Shown: positions 1 through 9,068 of the stretch, piece by piece
How positions within the stretch are numbered: the stretch's first letter is position 1
Layout of the letters: the number at the start of each line of letters is the position of its first letter
From: Candidatus Frackibacter sp. WG13
Lineage (GTDB): Bacteria > Bacillota > Halanaerobiia > Halobacteroidales > Acetohalobiaceae
DNA: 64,000 nucleotides
Assembly (NCBI RefSeq): GCF_900114655.1
Contig: NZ_FOTT01000006.1
Span: 52,000-115,999 of the forward strand
Reading direction: 5' to 3'
Program-made: the position numbers and the translations under genes
Notes under the pieces: model-generated
The model's input: only the letters and a program-made list of their open reading frames with translations
What the model was told of the DNA's origin: nothing
The model's database searches: none

Positions 1-2432
1 TCTTTTAAAGCATCCGCTGCTTCTAACATTGCTAACTTCATAATATCAGCTGCACTACCTTGAATCGGAGTATTAATCGCCATTCGTTCGGCAAAGCTAC
101 GGCGATGATAGTTATTACTATTAATCTCTGGTAAGTAACGTCGTCGATTTAGAATCGTCTTAACATATCCCTTCTCTTTTGCTTCTTCAATCCGCTGGTC
201 CATATAGACTTTAACTTTTGGATAACGTTCAAAATATTGATTTATGTAATCCTCTGCTTCTTTTTTACTTACATTAATATCTTTTGCTAATCCCCACGAA
301 CTTATACCATAAGCTATACCAAAGTTAATAGCTTTAGCCCTTCTTCGTTCTTCATATGTAACTTCGCTATCTTCAACCCCAAAGACTTCCGCTGCTGTCT
401 TAGTATGAATATCTTCATTATTGATAAAAGCATCAATTAAGTTCTCATCTTGAGATATATGAGCTAGCACTCTTAATTCTATCTGTGAATAATCGATAGC
501 TAGTAACTCTTTTCCTTCCTCAGCTACAAAGACCTTTCTAATCTCTCGGCCTTCCTTAGTTCGAATCGGTATATTTTGTAAATTAGGCTCTGTACTACTT
601 AACCTTCCAGTGGCTGTTACCATCTGGTTAAAAGAAGTATGGATGCGACCAGTCTCAGGATTAATTAGATCTGCTAAAGGATCGACATATGTTGATTTTA
701 ATTTTTGATACTGTCTATATTCTAAGATTAAAGGTATAATTTCATGTTTATCCTCTAGTTCTTCTAAGACTGAAGCACTAGTTGAATAACCTGTCTTGGT
801 CTTCTTAATTACTGGCAAGCCTAATTTTTCAAAGAGGATCACTCCTAACTGTTTAGGAGAATTAAGATTAAACTCTTCTCCAGCTAACTCATATGCCTGT
901 TCACATATATTATCTAGTTTCTCTTGTAATTGAGCCGATAATCTATCTAATTCTTCTTCATCAACATCAATTCCATTCAATTCTAATTCAGCTAATACTG
1001 GAATTAAAGGTACTTCTATATCATTAAAGAGTTCAAGTAAGTCTTTATCTTTTAATTCTTTAATTAGTACTTCTCTTAACTTAAATAGAGTTCTAACAGT
1101 TTGAATCTCTTTTTGAATTGCCGAATCTACCTCAGATAACTCTACTCTTAAATATTCGGTTACTAAATCTTCTAAATCCTCTTCTTTATTAGCTGGGCGC
1201 AAGAGGTAACCTGCTAATAAAGGAGTAAAAGTTAAATTTACTACTTCTATATCAAACTCTTTTAAATAGAGTAGATTCTCCTTAGCATGCAAGCTTAACT
1301 TATTAATAGTTGAATCTTCAAAGATAATTTTTAATTTATTAATAGCTTCTTCTACTGCTAACTCTTTTAAATCTATGTAATAGACCTTTTCTTCATTACA
1401 AGCAATCGTTAATCCTTTCACTTGGTGATGGTAAGGTTTATTCTTTTTAAAGTTAAATTTAAAAGCAAATTCATCTATCCTTTTTAACTCTGCAAGCACT
1501 TCATCTAATTCGATCTCCTTATTTATTAATATGTAAGCCTCTTCAAATGAAAGAGTCTCATAACCACCTAACTCTTTTAAAAGGCTATTAAATTCTAATC
1601 TACTAAGAATCTCAACTAATTTCTCTTGGTCTGGTTCGCTTAAACAGAATGCATCTAAATCATAATCTAAAGGCACATCTAATTCAATAGTAGCTAACCT
1701 TTTACTCAGCCTTGCTTTATCTGCCTGTTCGCGCAGCCTTTCTTTTCTTTTCTTTCCAGATACTTGGTCAATATTGGCTAATACCTCTTCAACCGTACCA
1801 AATTCTTTTAATAACTTAATAGCTGTCTTTTCACCAATCCCATAAATACCAGGAATATTATCTGATTTATCGCCCATTAGTCCCTTCATATCTATTAATT
1901 GTTTAGGCTCTAATTCATACTCTTCTCTTACCTTAGGAAGATCATAATTAACAATATCGGTAATACCTCTTCTAGTATACATAATCTTTGTATTATCAGT
2001 TACTAACTGTAACGCATCGCGGTCTCCAGTTACAACTGTCACTTGATAACCTGCTTCTTCTCCCTTATTAGCTAAAGTCCCAATCACATCATCAGCTTCA
2101 TAGCCTTCTAATTCTAAAACTGGAATCTGAAATGCTGCTAAGACTTCTTTTATCAAACCAAATTGTGGTTTTAGCTCATCGGGGGTCTCTTTTCGTTGAG
2201 CTTTATATTCTTTATATTCTTTATGTCTAAAAGTAGGCGCTGCTAAATCAAAAGCAACCGCCAATGCATCCGGTTCTTCATCTTCAATCAAACGTAACAA
2301 CATCTTAGTAAAGCCAAGCACAGCATTAGTACACTCTCCATCCGAAGTCTGCAAACTCGTAGGTAAAGCATAAAATGCACGATGTAATAAACTACTACCA
2401 TCTAATAAGAACATTTCTTTTTTTTCTGCCAT
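1..2432 (-). CDS. polA: DNA polymerase I (3' end beyond window)
   Basis: Replicative repair polymerase: fills gaps, removes RNA primers and supports excision repair. Translating the minus strand gives an N-terminal 5'-3' exonuclease (FLLDGSSLLHRAFYALP at the start, GDRDALQLV and KGLMGDKSDNIPG further on), a weakly conserved 3'-5' exonuclease-like middle, and the polymerase palm with ATGRLSSTEPNLQNIP, DYSQIELRVLAH and the O-helix RRAKAINFGIAYG. The reading frame continues off the left edge, so the last residues (finger/palm C-terminus) are missing. The ATG at 2430-2432 is preceded by AGGAGGAG. An ordinary chromosomal gene. A small exported protein lies just upstream on the same strand. Identity is certain from motifs. 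Confidence 0.97.
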   Translation of the reverse strand, partial: MAEKKEMFLLDGSSLLHRAFYALPTSLQTSDGECTNAVLGFTKMLLRLIEDEEPDALAVAFDLAAPTFRHKEYKEYKAQRKETPDELKPQFGLIKEVLAAFQIPVLELEGYEADDVIGTLANKGEEAGYQVTVVTGDRDALQLVTDNTKIMYTRRGITDIVNYDLPKVREEYELEPKQLIDMKGLMGDKSDNIPGIYGIGEKTAIKLLKEFGTVEEVLANIDQVSGKKRKERLREQADKARLSKRLATIELDVPLDYDLDAFCLSEPDQEKLVEILSRLEFNSLLKELGGYETLSFEEAYILINKEIELDEVLAELKRIDEFAFKFNFKKNKPYHHQVKGLTIACNEEKVYYIDLKELAVEEAINKLKIIFEDSTINKLSLHAKENLLYLKEFDIEVVNLTFTPLLAGYLLRPANKEEDLEDLVTEYLRVELSEVDSAIQKEIQTVRTLFKLREVLIKELKDKDLLELFNDIEVPLIPVLAELELNGIDVDEEELDRLSAQLQEKLDNICEQAYELAGEEFNLNSPKQLGVILFEKLGLPVIKKTKTGYSTSASVLEELEDKHEIIPLILEYRQYQKLKSTYVDPLADLINPETGRIHTSFNQMVTATGRLSSTEPNLQNIPIRTKEGREIRKVFVAEEGKELLAIDYSQIELRVLAHISQDENLIDAFINNEDIHTKTAAEVFGVEDSEVTYEERRRAKAINFGIAYGISSWGLAKDINVSKKEAEDYINQYFERYPKVKVYMDQRIEEAKEKGYVKTILNRRRYLPEINSNNYHRRSFAERMAINTPIQGSAADIMKLAMLEAADALK

Positions 2433-2455
2433 GATTCTCCTCCTTTAGCCTTCTC

Positions 2456-2932
2456 CTATCTATTGTAAACTGTAATAGAACGCGCCTTCCCTTTAGGATT
2501 TATAATAATCCCTACTATATCTCCAATCTTTAAACTACGAAAAGTAACTTCTTCTTTACGAATCTTAAAGACGGCGTTAGGTGCTATTTTAATTGGGTTT
2601 TCAACCTTACTATGGTTATCGTTCATATGTAACTTAATAGAAATAGCCCGCGGATCAGCATAAATCTTTTTAATTTCGCCTTCTAAATGGATTTCTCCTA
2701 CATCTGACCGAGCAATATTCTCCTTTGAATTTTCATCTGACATTAAATCTGTTACCTTATCTGTAACCTTTTCTTTTACACTAATCGCTATTTTAGTAAA
2801 ATCATTCTTAATAACTGCTGAGTTTATACTACCAGCCTGTGACTTTACTCCTACCTCCGGCAATGCCCCTAAAAAGTCCATCGCTCCAAACACTAAAGCG
2901 ATAAAAATCATAGTAATAATTAACTTTTTCAT
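2456..2932 (-). CDS. Small exported protein, unknown
   Basis: 158 aa with an N-terminal hydrophobic signal or anchor (about residues 4-22), a low-complexity linker rich in K/D/S, and a C-terminal region (about 80-158) of short beta-strand-like stretches: GEIHLEGEIKKIYADP, FKIRKEEVTFRSLKIGD, then VGIIINPKGKARSI. The C-terminal pattern resembles small OB-like or periplasmic proteins, but I do not recognise a family. It ends 24 nt upstream of polA on the same strand, so the two may be co-transcribed. No enzyme motif is visible. Function unknown. Confidence 0.75.
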   Translation of the reverse strand: MKKLIITMIFIALVFGAMDFLGALPEVGVKSQAGSINSAVIKNDFTKIAISVKEKVTDKVTDLMSDENSKENIARSDVGEIHLEGEIKKIYADPRAISIKLHMNDNHSKVENPIKIAPNAVFKIRKEEVTFRSLKIGDIVGIIINPKGKARSITVYNR

Positions 2933-3199
2933 ATTTTAATCACCTACTATCTAAATTTGTTAACTCTTATTTATATTTCAGTAAAAAGTTTATAATCCCT
3001 GTTTAATTGAAAAATTAAGTCTTAAAAGCCTTCTTCTTATTTTGATATTATCGCCTTGAAAGTATTCATTAGTTTAATTGCAAGAATAATATCTATTTCT
3101 TAACAGTTTGGGCATAAATTACATAAGTAATAATCTAGAAATTAATTATAAAATATGGTACTATTTAAACAGTGAGTATAAAGAAAGGAGCAATCGCAA

Positions 3200-4591
3200 A
3201 TGCAAAAAAGAATCATCAGTACAGGAATAATTATTATGATTCTTATGTTAGTGATGAGTTCAACAGCTTTTGCTGCTGGACAAGCAAATGATATTAATGG
3301 TCACTGGGCAAAAAAAGAAATAAATAATTTATTGGCTAAAGGTATTATGTCTACTTATGGTAATGGCACTTTTAAACCAAATCAGCCGATTACTAGGGCT
3401 GAATTTGCAACTAGTTTGGCTAAGACTCTAAATTTAACGCCAATTAGTGTTACTAATTTGAAAGATATCCAGACTCATCCGGCTAAGGGGTATGTCGCTG
3501 CCTTAGTTCGCAAAGAGATTATTACTGGGTATCCTGACAATACTTTTAGACCAGAGAAAGCAATATCTAGATCTGAATTAGTAACTATGTTAGTTAGAGC
3601 TTTAGAGCTTAATAAGATGGAGACTAAGATTGAATTAGACAAAAGTATATATCGAGATGTTAGTACGAAGCATTGGGCTAATAATTCTATTAATCTAACT
3701 ACTAAGTTAGGTATCATTACTGGTTATCCTAATAATACTTTTAGACCAGATAATCTAGTAACTAGAGCTGAAACAGCTAAGATGTTAAGCCGTTTCTTGA
3801 AATTAGAAGTTATCCAAGGTAACTTAATTGAAAAGTATCCTTTAGCTAACAAGATTCGGGTTAAAAAGAACGATGGCTCTGAATTAACCTTAGATTTAGC
3901 TAGCGACCCATTAATTGGTCGTAATAAGAGAATAACTAATTTAAGGTCACTATTAAGAAATGATAATCTGCATTTAGTGCTTAATCAAGCTAATGAAGTT
4001 AAGTATCTAAAAGCATATGGAGTTATTAGTGAAGATGATTTAGCTTTTGAGGTAAGTGAAATGACCGGTGGACTATTTAATACTCAGGAAGTTAAGTCAT
4101 TGGCTAAAGGTAACTATCAATTTCTTGACTCTAAATTGAATACTGAAGTTAGTAAACGAACTAACGGATTATTTGCACCTAGTGAAGTAGAAAGTATTGC
4201 CAGTGGTAATATAAATGTTATTGAGTCTGAACTTAATAATCAGTTAAGTCAGATGACTAAAGGAGTCTTGAGTCCTAGTGAGGTAAAGGCTCTATCCCAA
4301 GGTAATTTAAAGACCCTTGAGCCTACTCTTAGACAAGGAATTGAAAGTAGATTAGTTAAACAAGGCTTGACTACTAATGAAGCCCAAGCTCTTTTAGACC
4401 AAGATTGGAATACTTTACAGTCAACTGGTAAGAATCGTTTAGTAGAGGCTGTCTCTTTACAAACAGGACTACCTGTCGATGTTACTAAGGCAATCTTTGA
4501 ACAGAACTGGACTCGCTTACAACGATTAGCTGAAATCGAGTTGATTCAAAGAGCAACAGTGCAAGTCATGAATAGCGGTCTATTGTCTTAA
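3200..4591 (+). CDS. S-layer homology (SLH) domain protein
   Basis: 463 aa secreted protein. Residues 1-26 form a signal peptide ending AFAAG. Three SLH domains follow (about 30-80, 85-145, 150-205), each with the GHWAKKEI / GYPDNTFRPEKAISRSE type motif that binds pyruvylated or polyamine-modified cell-wall polymers. After a short basic linker, the C-terminal half (about 275-460) holds roughly five degenerate repeats of about 33 aa, each with an SEV...LA.GN...L core (FNTQEVKSLAKGNYQFL, FAPSEVESIASGNINVIE, LSPSEVKALSQGNLKTLE). In diderm Firmicutes such proteins tether the outer membrane to peptidoglycan. The start has AAAGGAG upstream. Function of the repeats is unknown. Confidence 0.9.
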   Translation: MQKRIISTGIIIMILMLVMSSTAFAAGQANDINGHWAKKEINNLLAKGIMSTYGNGTFKPNQPITRAEFATSLAKTLNLTPISVTNLKDIQTHPAKGYVAALVRKEIITGYPDNTFRPEKAISRSELVTMLVRALELNKMETKIELDKSIYRDVSTKHWANNSINLTTKLGIITGYPNNTFRPDNLVTRAETAKMLSRFLKLEVIQGNLIEKYPLANKIRVKKNDGSELTLDLASDPLIGRNKRITNLRSLLRNDNLHLVLNQANEVKYLKAYGVISEDDLAFEVSEMTGGLFNTQEVKSLAKGNYQFLDSKLNTEVSKRTNGLFAPSEVESIASGNINVIESELNNQLSQMTKGVLSPSEVKALSQGNLKTLEPTLRQGIESRLVKQGLTTNEAQALLDQDWNTLQSTGKNRLVEAVSLQTGLPVDVTKAIFEQNWTRLQRLAEIELIQRATVQVMNSGLLS

Positions 4592-4635
4592 AAATTTAAA
4601 ATATCTATTCAAGGGATTAAAATATTCCTTCCCAA

Positions 4636-4680
4636 AAAAAGAGCAACTTATTTGAAGCTTCAAATAAGTTGCTCTTTTTA
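4636..4680. terminator. Bidirectional rho-independent terminator
   Basis: A long perfect hairpin, AGAGCAACTTATTTGAAG paired with its complement, has an A tract on the left and a T tract on the right, so it can stop transcripts from both convergent genes (SLH protein from the left, the HTH/zinc protein from the right). Confidence 0.9.
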
Positions 4681-4693
4681 ATCTCATATATAA

Positions 4694-5047
4694 TTATAAG
4701 CTCTGCACTCCAAAGTCTACCGCGTCTCTACATTCTACTGAACAGAAAGGAGAAAGTTCTATATTCATCATCCTTAATTCACCACAATGTCCACATTCAT
4801 CTAAAGTCCAATTAGGATCTACCTCTATTGCTTGCTGATCTTTAAATTTCAATTCTTCTTCTTTATCTTCTTTTAGTTTAGAAATAAATTCTTTTAAGTC
4901 ACCTACTTCTATTCTCCACTCCTCACCTAATTCAACACCTTCTAATTCTCCATCATAGAGATACTTAACAATAACTTCTGAGCTGACAGCTAATAGTTCT
5001 GCTACTTCTTCTTCATTTAAATAATCTACATCTACTCCATAATTCAT
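4694..5047 (-). CDS. Excisionase-type HTH protein with zinc-binding tail
   Basis: 117 aa when started at the ATG at 5045-5047, which follows a GGGGGAATAT ribosome site; a longer upstream reading exists without support. Residues about 8-55 look like a helix-turn-helix of the excisionase/MerR class (YLNEEEVAELLAVSSEVIVKYL, then GELEGVELGEEWRI). An acidic/lysine-rich linker follows. The C-terminus has CGHCG...CSVEC, four cysteines fit to bind one zinc. Probably a small DNA-binding regulator of the host chromosome rather than of the mobile element, since it lies left of the tRNA. Target unknown. Confidence 0.7.
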   Translation of the reverse strand: MNYGVDVDYLNEEEVAELLAVSSEVIVKYLYDGELEGVELGEEWRIEVGDLKEFISKLKEDKEEELKFKDQQAIEVDPNWTLDECGHCGELRMMNIELSPFCSVECRDAVDFGVQSL

Positions 5048-5198
5048 TATATTCCCCCCAGTTACTTCTTGACTACTCTCTACTAATAGGCGTGCAAATA
5101 ATATCCTTATCAACTATTTATTGTTTATATTATACTATTTATTTACTTTTATGTCAATAATCTGTCTCTTGCAACCAATAATTATATGACTTATGTAA

Positions 5199-5227
5199 TT
5201 GACTTGCATAAATTAAAATGTTATTAT
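5199..5227 (+). promoter_or_regulatory. Promoter of the ferredoxin gene
   Basis: TTGACT, 17-nt spacer, TATTAT, about 58 nt upstream of the ferredoxin start. Same -10 form as the tRNA promoter downstream. Confidence 0.55.
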
Positions 5228-5284
5228 AATTAAGTACATTAAATTATCTAAAGAATTATTCTAGAAAGGAGATGAAGTATAACA

Positions 5285-5452
5285 ATGGCTTACACTATTA
5301 CTGATGAATGTATTGCTTGTGGAGCTTGTGAACCAGAATGTCCAGTAGAAGCAATTAGCGAAGGTGATGACAAGTTCGATATCGATGCTGATTTATGTAT
5401 TGATTGTGGAGTCTGTGCTGAAGTCTGTCCTGTAGAAGCAATTGAAGAGTAA
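5285..5452 (+). CDS. 2[4Fe-4S] ferredoxin
   Basis: 55 aa bacterial-type ferredoxin, a low-potential electron carrier in the cytoplasm of anaerobes. Two CxxCxxCxxxCP motifs are intact: CIACGACEPECP near the N-terminus and CIDCGVCAEVCP near the C-terminus, each followed by VEAI, the hallmark of the clostridial ferredoxin duplication. The start ATG follows AAAGGAGATG. Highly acidic, as expected for the family. Monocistronic, with its own promoter and hairpin terminator. No unusual residues. Confidence 0.97.
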   Translation: MAYTITDECIACGACEPECPVEAISEGDDKFDIDADLCIDCGVCAEVCPVEAIEE

Positions 5453-5464
5453 AGAATAAATCTA

Positions 5465-5491
5465 CCCCGGTTAACCTATTGTTAACCGGGG
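5465..5491 (+). terminator. Terminator hairpin after ferredoxin
   Basis: Perfect 11-bp stem CCCCGGTTAAC / GTTAACCGGGG with a 5-nt loop, 12 nt after the ferredoxin stop codon. The following T tract is weak. Confidence 0.7.
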
Positions 5492-5520
5492 ATATGTAAA
5501 TAATTTGTATTAGATTTTCC

Positions 5521-5549
5521 TTGCAAAAATTTAATCATTGTGTTATTAT
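5521..5549 (+). promoter_or_regulatory. Promoter of tRNA-Leu
   Basis: TTGCAA, 17-nt spacer, TATTAT, ending about 38 nt before the mature tRNA 5' end. Confidence 0.55.
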
Positions 5550-5587
5550 ATTAATTGTCGATACGGGAATTGAATATATTTAAATGT

Positions 5588-5675
5588 GCCGAAGTGGCGG
5601 AATTGGCAGACGCGTTGGATTCAAAATCCAATGGGCCTTGTGCTCGTGTGGGTTCGACTCCCACCTTCGGCACCA
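5588..5675 (+). tRNA. tRNA-Leu(CAA)
   Basis: Complete class II tRNA: acceptor stem GCCGAAG / CTTCGGC, A73 and encoded CCA, D arm with GGCGGAATTGGCAGACGC, anticodon arm TTGGA-TTCAAAA-TCCAA giving anticodon CAA, a long variable arm, and a T arm GTGGGTTCGACTCCCAC. It reads UUG leucine codons. Its 3' end marks the start of the mobile region to the right. Confidence 0.96.
5655..5675 (+). other. Probable attachment site (attL core) in tRNA 3' end
   Basis: Integrases of tyrosine-recombinase elements commonly target the T-arm and acceptor 3' half of tRNA genes. Here gene orientation and content change sharply right after the tRNA: only minus-strand accessory genes follow for 50 kb. I did not see a second copy of the tRNA 3' end inside the window, so attR should be beyond 64 kb or lost. 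Confidence 0.5.
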
Positions 5676-5795
5676 TTACTTTTTATATGATATTAGAATT
5701 TATCAACTTTTCCTTATAATCACCGTTATGACGGGGTTGTGGAAGGTTGATTTTTTTATTTGTATTAGCTTTTATCAGTCTATTTTAGATTTTTG

Positions 5796-5824
5796 GGCAC
5801 TTTTTCGGCACTTAAATGGCACTT
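5796..5824. repeat. Three GGCACTT repeats, 11-bp period (integrase arm-type sites)
   Basis: GGCACTT occurs at 5796, 5807 and 5818, exactly one helical turn apart, about 120 nt inside the element from the tRNA. Short direct repeats at this position are typical arm-type sites bound by the N-terminal domain of tyrosine integrases. Inferred from position and spacing. Confidence 0.5.
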
Positions 5825-6126
5825 GGTGTCAAAGTGATTTTAAAGCAAACTCAAAATAGTTAAAGTTTATTTTTATATTATAAATTATATAATAGTAATA
5901 TTATATGAAAAAAGTTAACCCCTATTCTCTAAAACTAGAGAATAAAAATTGACAATTAATAAATCATAGTCAAGAATAAAAACCCCTCCCAATTCCTCGT
6001 ATTATAGCACTTGAATTCAATCAATTTATAGCATATTTCAATAAATTCAAAATATATCTGATTTTGCTGTATTACAATCCTTATATTATATTTTCTGCTC
6101 ATACACTCCTTTATTTTAATTATATT
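5825..6126. other. Non-coding AT-rich stretch with one hairpin
   Basis: No gene seen. TATTCTCT / AGAGAATA at 5923-5944 forms an 8-bp hairpin with a 6-nt loop; read on the minus strand it is followed by GGGGTTAACTTTTTT, so it may end transcription of the unknown gene at 6127-7221. Confidence 0.4.
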
Positions 6127-7221
6127 TTAATAATAATTACACCATTCCGGTTGTTTTTTTCTCATATTTCTTTCTACATCTGATATCCAATCACCAATCT
6201 CTTGTAAGCTTTTTTGTAAATCTTCGATACTCATTTCATTACTATCTGCCCTTTTCCATAAAACTTCAAAAGCATGCTTAACACCTTCTCTAGGATAAAA
6301 AATACCATCATGATCTAAATTACTGAGCAAAACACCTTCACCATTTTTTAAAGAATATCCATTAATTGATATATGTTGTACTTCCCAACCATATATGGTC
6401 CTTTTAATAGAATATATATCATCATGTCCCCATCTAGAAGTAAAAACTTTAAATTTCATAACCTTATCTACATTACAATCTCCTTTTGTTGAATTCCACT
6501 TTTGTTTTTTTCCAATCATTACTAAATATAAATCTTCAAGAGCATGATAATGATCATAATACTTTTCTAAATTATCTTCTGGCACACATCCCCTATTTCT
6601 CATAATATCTTCAGAATATACAGGGACATACTTCCAATGTAATTTTTTAGATAATTCCAAAAGGCTATTATATGCTTTTTCCCATTTATCTTGATCTGTA
6701 TGCTTTCTTAGATTTTTTTCTAGTTTTTGAAATAGTTTTTTATATTCTTTTTCTAACTTACTTGAATTTTGTATAGTATCTCTCTTATTTATATAATTTT
6801 TTAATTTTTTTAAAACTCTATCCTTTATTTTATATTTATCTTCTTTTATATCAAAAAAATCACTGCTAAAATGTATTATATCAATTTTTTTAAAATATAG
6901 TTTTTCTGAAAGTTCCTCTTTTGTAAAAACATTTTTTTTATATTTCTGATAGCTTTTAAATAACTTTATAAATAAATTCCTTTTTCTCTCTTTCGTTATG
7001 CCAAAATATTCTTTTAATTCATTTAATATTGAAGCTTCTTTTATTCTACATTTTTTATTTTTAGAATCACATTCAAAGAAATTTTCTATTTTTTTAAACG
7101 AATAAGCATTCCAGTTTACTGAAAAATAACCTCCATTTAATATATGAGCAACGTTATCCTCATTTCTATTCATTATAAATTGAATAAGTAAATTACGTTT
7201 TTTTATATTCAAGTCAATCAC
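6127..7221 (-). CDS. Unknown protein, partner of FRG-domain gene
   Basis: 364 aa, no family recognised. The N-terminal two thirds are very lysine- and phenylalanine-rich and predicted helical, with coiled-coil-like runs around residues 130-190. The last 120 residues look better conserved and more globular: FTSRWGHDD near 258, GWEVQHISINGY, a HDGIFYPREGV stretch, and an ending with DWISDVERNMRKKQPEWCNYY-like aromatic residues. It starts 5 nt after the FRG gene and is surely co-transcribed. GTG at 7221 overlaps the ribosome site; TTG at 7212, 8 nt from GGGG, is the more natural start. The context suggests a two-gene defence or toxin module; function unknown. Confidence 0.7.
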   Translation of the reverse strand: MIDLNIKKRNLLIQFIMNRNEDNVAHILNGGYFSVNWNAYSFKKIENFFECDSKNKKCRIKEASILNELKEYFGITKERKRNLFIKLFKSYQKYKKNVFTKEELSEKLYFKKIDIIHFSSDFFDIKEDKYKIKDRVLKKLKNYINKRDTIQNSSKLEKEYKKLFQKLEKNLRKHTDQDKWEKAYNSLLELSKKLHWKYVPVYSEDIMRNRGCVPEDNLEKYYDHYHALEDLYLVMIGKKQKWNSTKGDCNVDKVMKFKVFTSRWGHDDIYSIKRTIYGWEVQHISINGYSLKNGEGVLLSNLDHDGIFYPREGVKHAFEVLWKRADSNEMSIEDLQKSLQEIGDWISDVERNMRKKQPEWCNYY

Positions 7222-7226
7222 CCCTT

Positions 7227-8714
7227 CTATAAATTAAATTTATCCTTTATATATTGAACATATCCCTCTACATCTGGATAAACAGTAACTGAATTTATGT
7301 CAAACAATTTATCTAATTGCTTCTGAATTTTTTCTTTATTATCCTTAGGAATCACAAACATAGCAACACTATTTACATTTAACTTGCACTTGCTTTTTTT
7401 TATTGCCCGAGAATCATTTTCTAAAATTAAACTTTCTTTTATTTTACCAACCTTATGTTTTAGTACTGAAAAAATACATCTTAAAATCTTTTCAATTATA
7501 TTTTTTCCTTCTTTTCCCCTCTCACTTGAACGTATTTCTATTTCATCTATAATAAAATTAATATCCTTGTTCTCACTTAAACAATTATATACTTTAACAA
7601 TAATTTTTTGCGAACTTTTAATTTCATTAAACCAAAATTTAATATCATCCTCTTCCTGATAATGTTCTTCTAATAACCTTCTTTCAATATCTTCAATATT
7701 TTCTATAAAGATTTTCTTTACTAATCTATTTCTAACTTTTGTAAAAATATTTTCGTTTAAAACTAAAGATAGAGAAAATAATCCTGCTTGAACTCTTATT
7801 CTCATATTTTCTAGTATTGGATTAATAAAATAAAAGTTTTTTCCTGTTATATATGATTTATACATTTGATTCACTAATACATCCAGATTATCTTTATCAT
7901 TTTTCTTATTTTTACCATAAAAAACTTCCAAAATTATAGATAAATTTTCATATTCTTCTTCATCAAATTCGTAAATCATTTCAGGAATATTAACAAATAC
8001 TTTTCCATCACTATCGGGTTTATTAGATACAGCAAAAAATAATGCAATTAATGAATTTTTTGTCCAATCTAATAAACAAGTAGGTATTCCATAATGTTGC
8101 ATATGAATAATTTCATTTAAAAATTGCTCTTGAGTTTTAAATTCTTTAAAATTGTGTCTTCTAATACTTTTATAAATTTCTTTTTCTTTATCTATATAAT
8201 AATTTTCTCTATAAATGCTAGGTAACAAACCCCAAGTTTTATTTGCTTGTCCTCTATATATTATATTCTTTTTGTTTAAATTAAGTTTTTCAACTTTTTT
8301 TAAATATTCCATAACATCTTCTATAATAATTTCATTTTTTAAAATAAAATCCAGTTTTTCAGGAAGCGGCTTGAAAGTAAACCCTAAAAAATCTACTTTA
8401 AATTTTTCGAAAATTTTATTAAATTCACTTTTAAAGTCTTCTCTGTTATCAATTATTTTAATTTTGACACTACCCCAATCTCCACTAACAACTTCAGGTT
8501 TAAATTTATCTATAGCAATACCAACTTGAAATAATTTATTTTTGACATCACATATTAATATCTTATCCTTTTTAGAAATTTCTTTGAAATATTTCAAAAA
8601 TTTTTTTTTGCTTTTTATGCCTTCTTCATTTTCATTATATGTTTTTATAATGATTTTTTCTCCTACTTCCCATATACCACCTTTTCTTTTCTTCAAAATA
8701 TAAGAATTATTCAC
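7227..8714 (-). CDS. FRG domain protein (defence-associated)
   Basis: 495 aa. The FRG domain, named for its conserved FRG/YRG motif, sits at about residues 150-245: IIYRGQANKTWGLLPSIYR, then MQHYGIPTCLLDWTKN followed by SLIALFFAVSN. FRG domains are common in defence islands and as likely nucleic-acid or nucleotide-acting modules, but the chemistry is not settled. The N-terminal 140 residues are lysine-rich with beta-strand character; the C-terminal 250 residues are helical and unrecognised. GTG start with AGGAGG 7 nt upstream. First gene of a two-gene unit with the unknown protein downstream, placed next to the tRNA attachment site, the usual cargo position of integrative elements. Confidence 0.8.
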   Translation of the reverse strand: MNNSYILKKRKGGIWEVGEKIIIKTYNENEEGIKSKKKFLKYFKEISKKDKILICDVKNKLFQVGIAIDKFKPEVVSGDWGSVKIKIIDNREDFKSEFNKIFEKFKVDFLGFTFKPLPEKLDFILKNEIIIEDVMEYLKKVEKLNLNKKNIIYRGQANKTWGLLPSIYRENYYIDKEKEIYKSIRRHNFKEFKTQEQFLNEIIHMQHYGIPTCLLDWTKNSLIALFFAVSNKPDSDGKVFVNIPEMIYEFDEEEYENLSIILEVFYGKNKKNDKDNLDVLVNQMYKSYITGKNFYFINPILENMRIRVQAGLFSLSLVLNENIFTKVRNRLVKKIFIENIEDIERRLLEEHYQEEDDIKFWFNEIKSSQKIIVKVYNCLSENKDINFIIDEIEIRSSERGKEGKNIIEKILRCIFSVLKHKVGKIKESLILENDSRAIKKSKCKLNVNSVAMFVIPKDNKEKIQKQLDKLFDINSVTVYPDVEGYVQYIKDKFNL

Positions 8715-9017
8715 TTACATACCTCCTGTTACTTATACTTTATAAACAATTTAGCTTTCAAAAAAATATATTCATTAATAATATTATTAATAAATATATC
8801 CTTTATAGTTTATTTGTTTCTATGTTCGAAATTTTCCTTTATCCTAATGGAGAAATATAATAAATTACAAAGTTGTTATAAATAGCATTTTATATAATAT
8901 TTTTAACCCCACTTTTTCTTAACTATAGATCTTATGTATGTTATGTGAATTTTTAATTATATAATTATCCTATATAACCTGCTACTTACTTACTGGGAAC
9001 TAAGTTAAAGTATATAA

Positions 9018-9059
9018 TTAGTTCAAGAATATTTCAATCATCCATTTTGTAGAATGCAT
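9018..9059 (-). CDS. Possible 13-residue leader peptide
   Basis: Minus-strand ATG followed by 12 codons and TAA (MHSTKWMIEIFLN), with a perfect AAAGGAGG site 9 nt upstream. Too short to call from coding signal alone. It lies about 300 nt upstream of the FRG operon and its ribosome site is buried in a hairpin, which is why it is listed. Confidence 0.3.
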   Translation of the reverse strand: MHSTKWMIEIFLN

Positions 9060-9068
9060 AATGATCTA

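Noticed and set aside
4694..5113. Longer start for the HTH/zinc protein and similar upstream extensions elsewhere
   Set aside because: The extra residues lack a ribosome site, while the internal ATGs have strong GGAGG-type sites at the proper distance.
5584..5859. 91-codon open frame across tRNA-Leu
   Set aside because: It runs through the tRNA gene and the arm-site region; no ribosome site.
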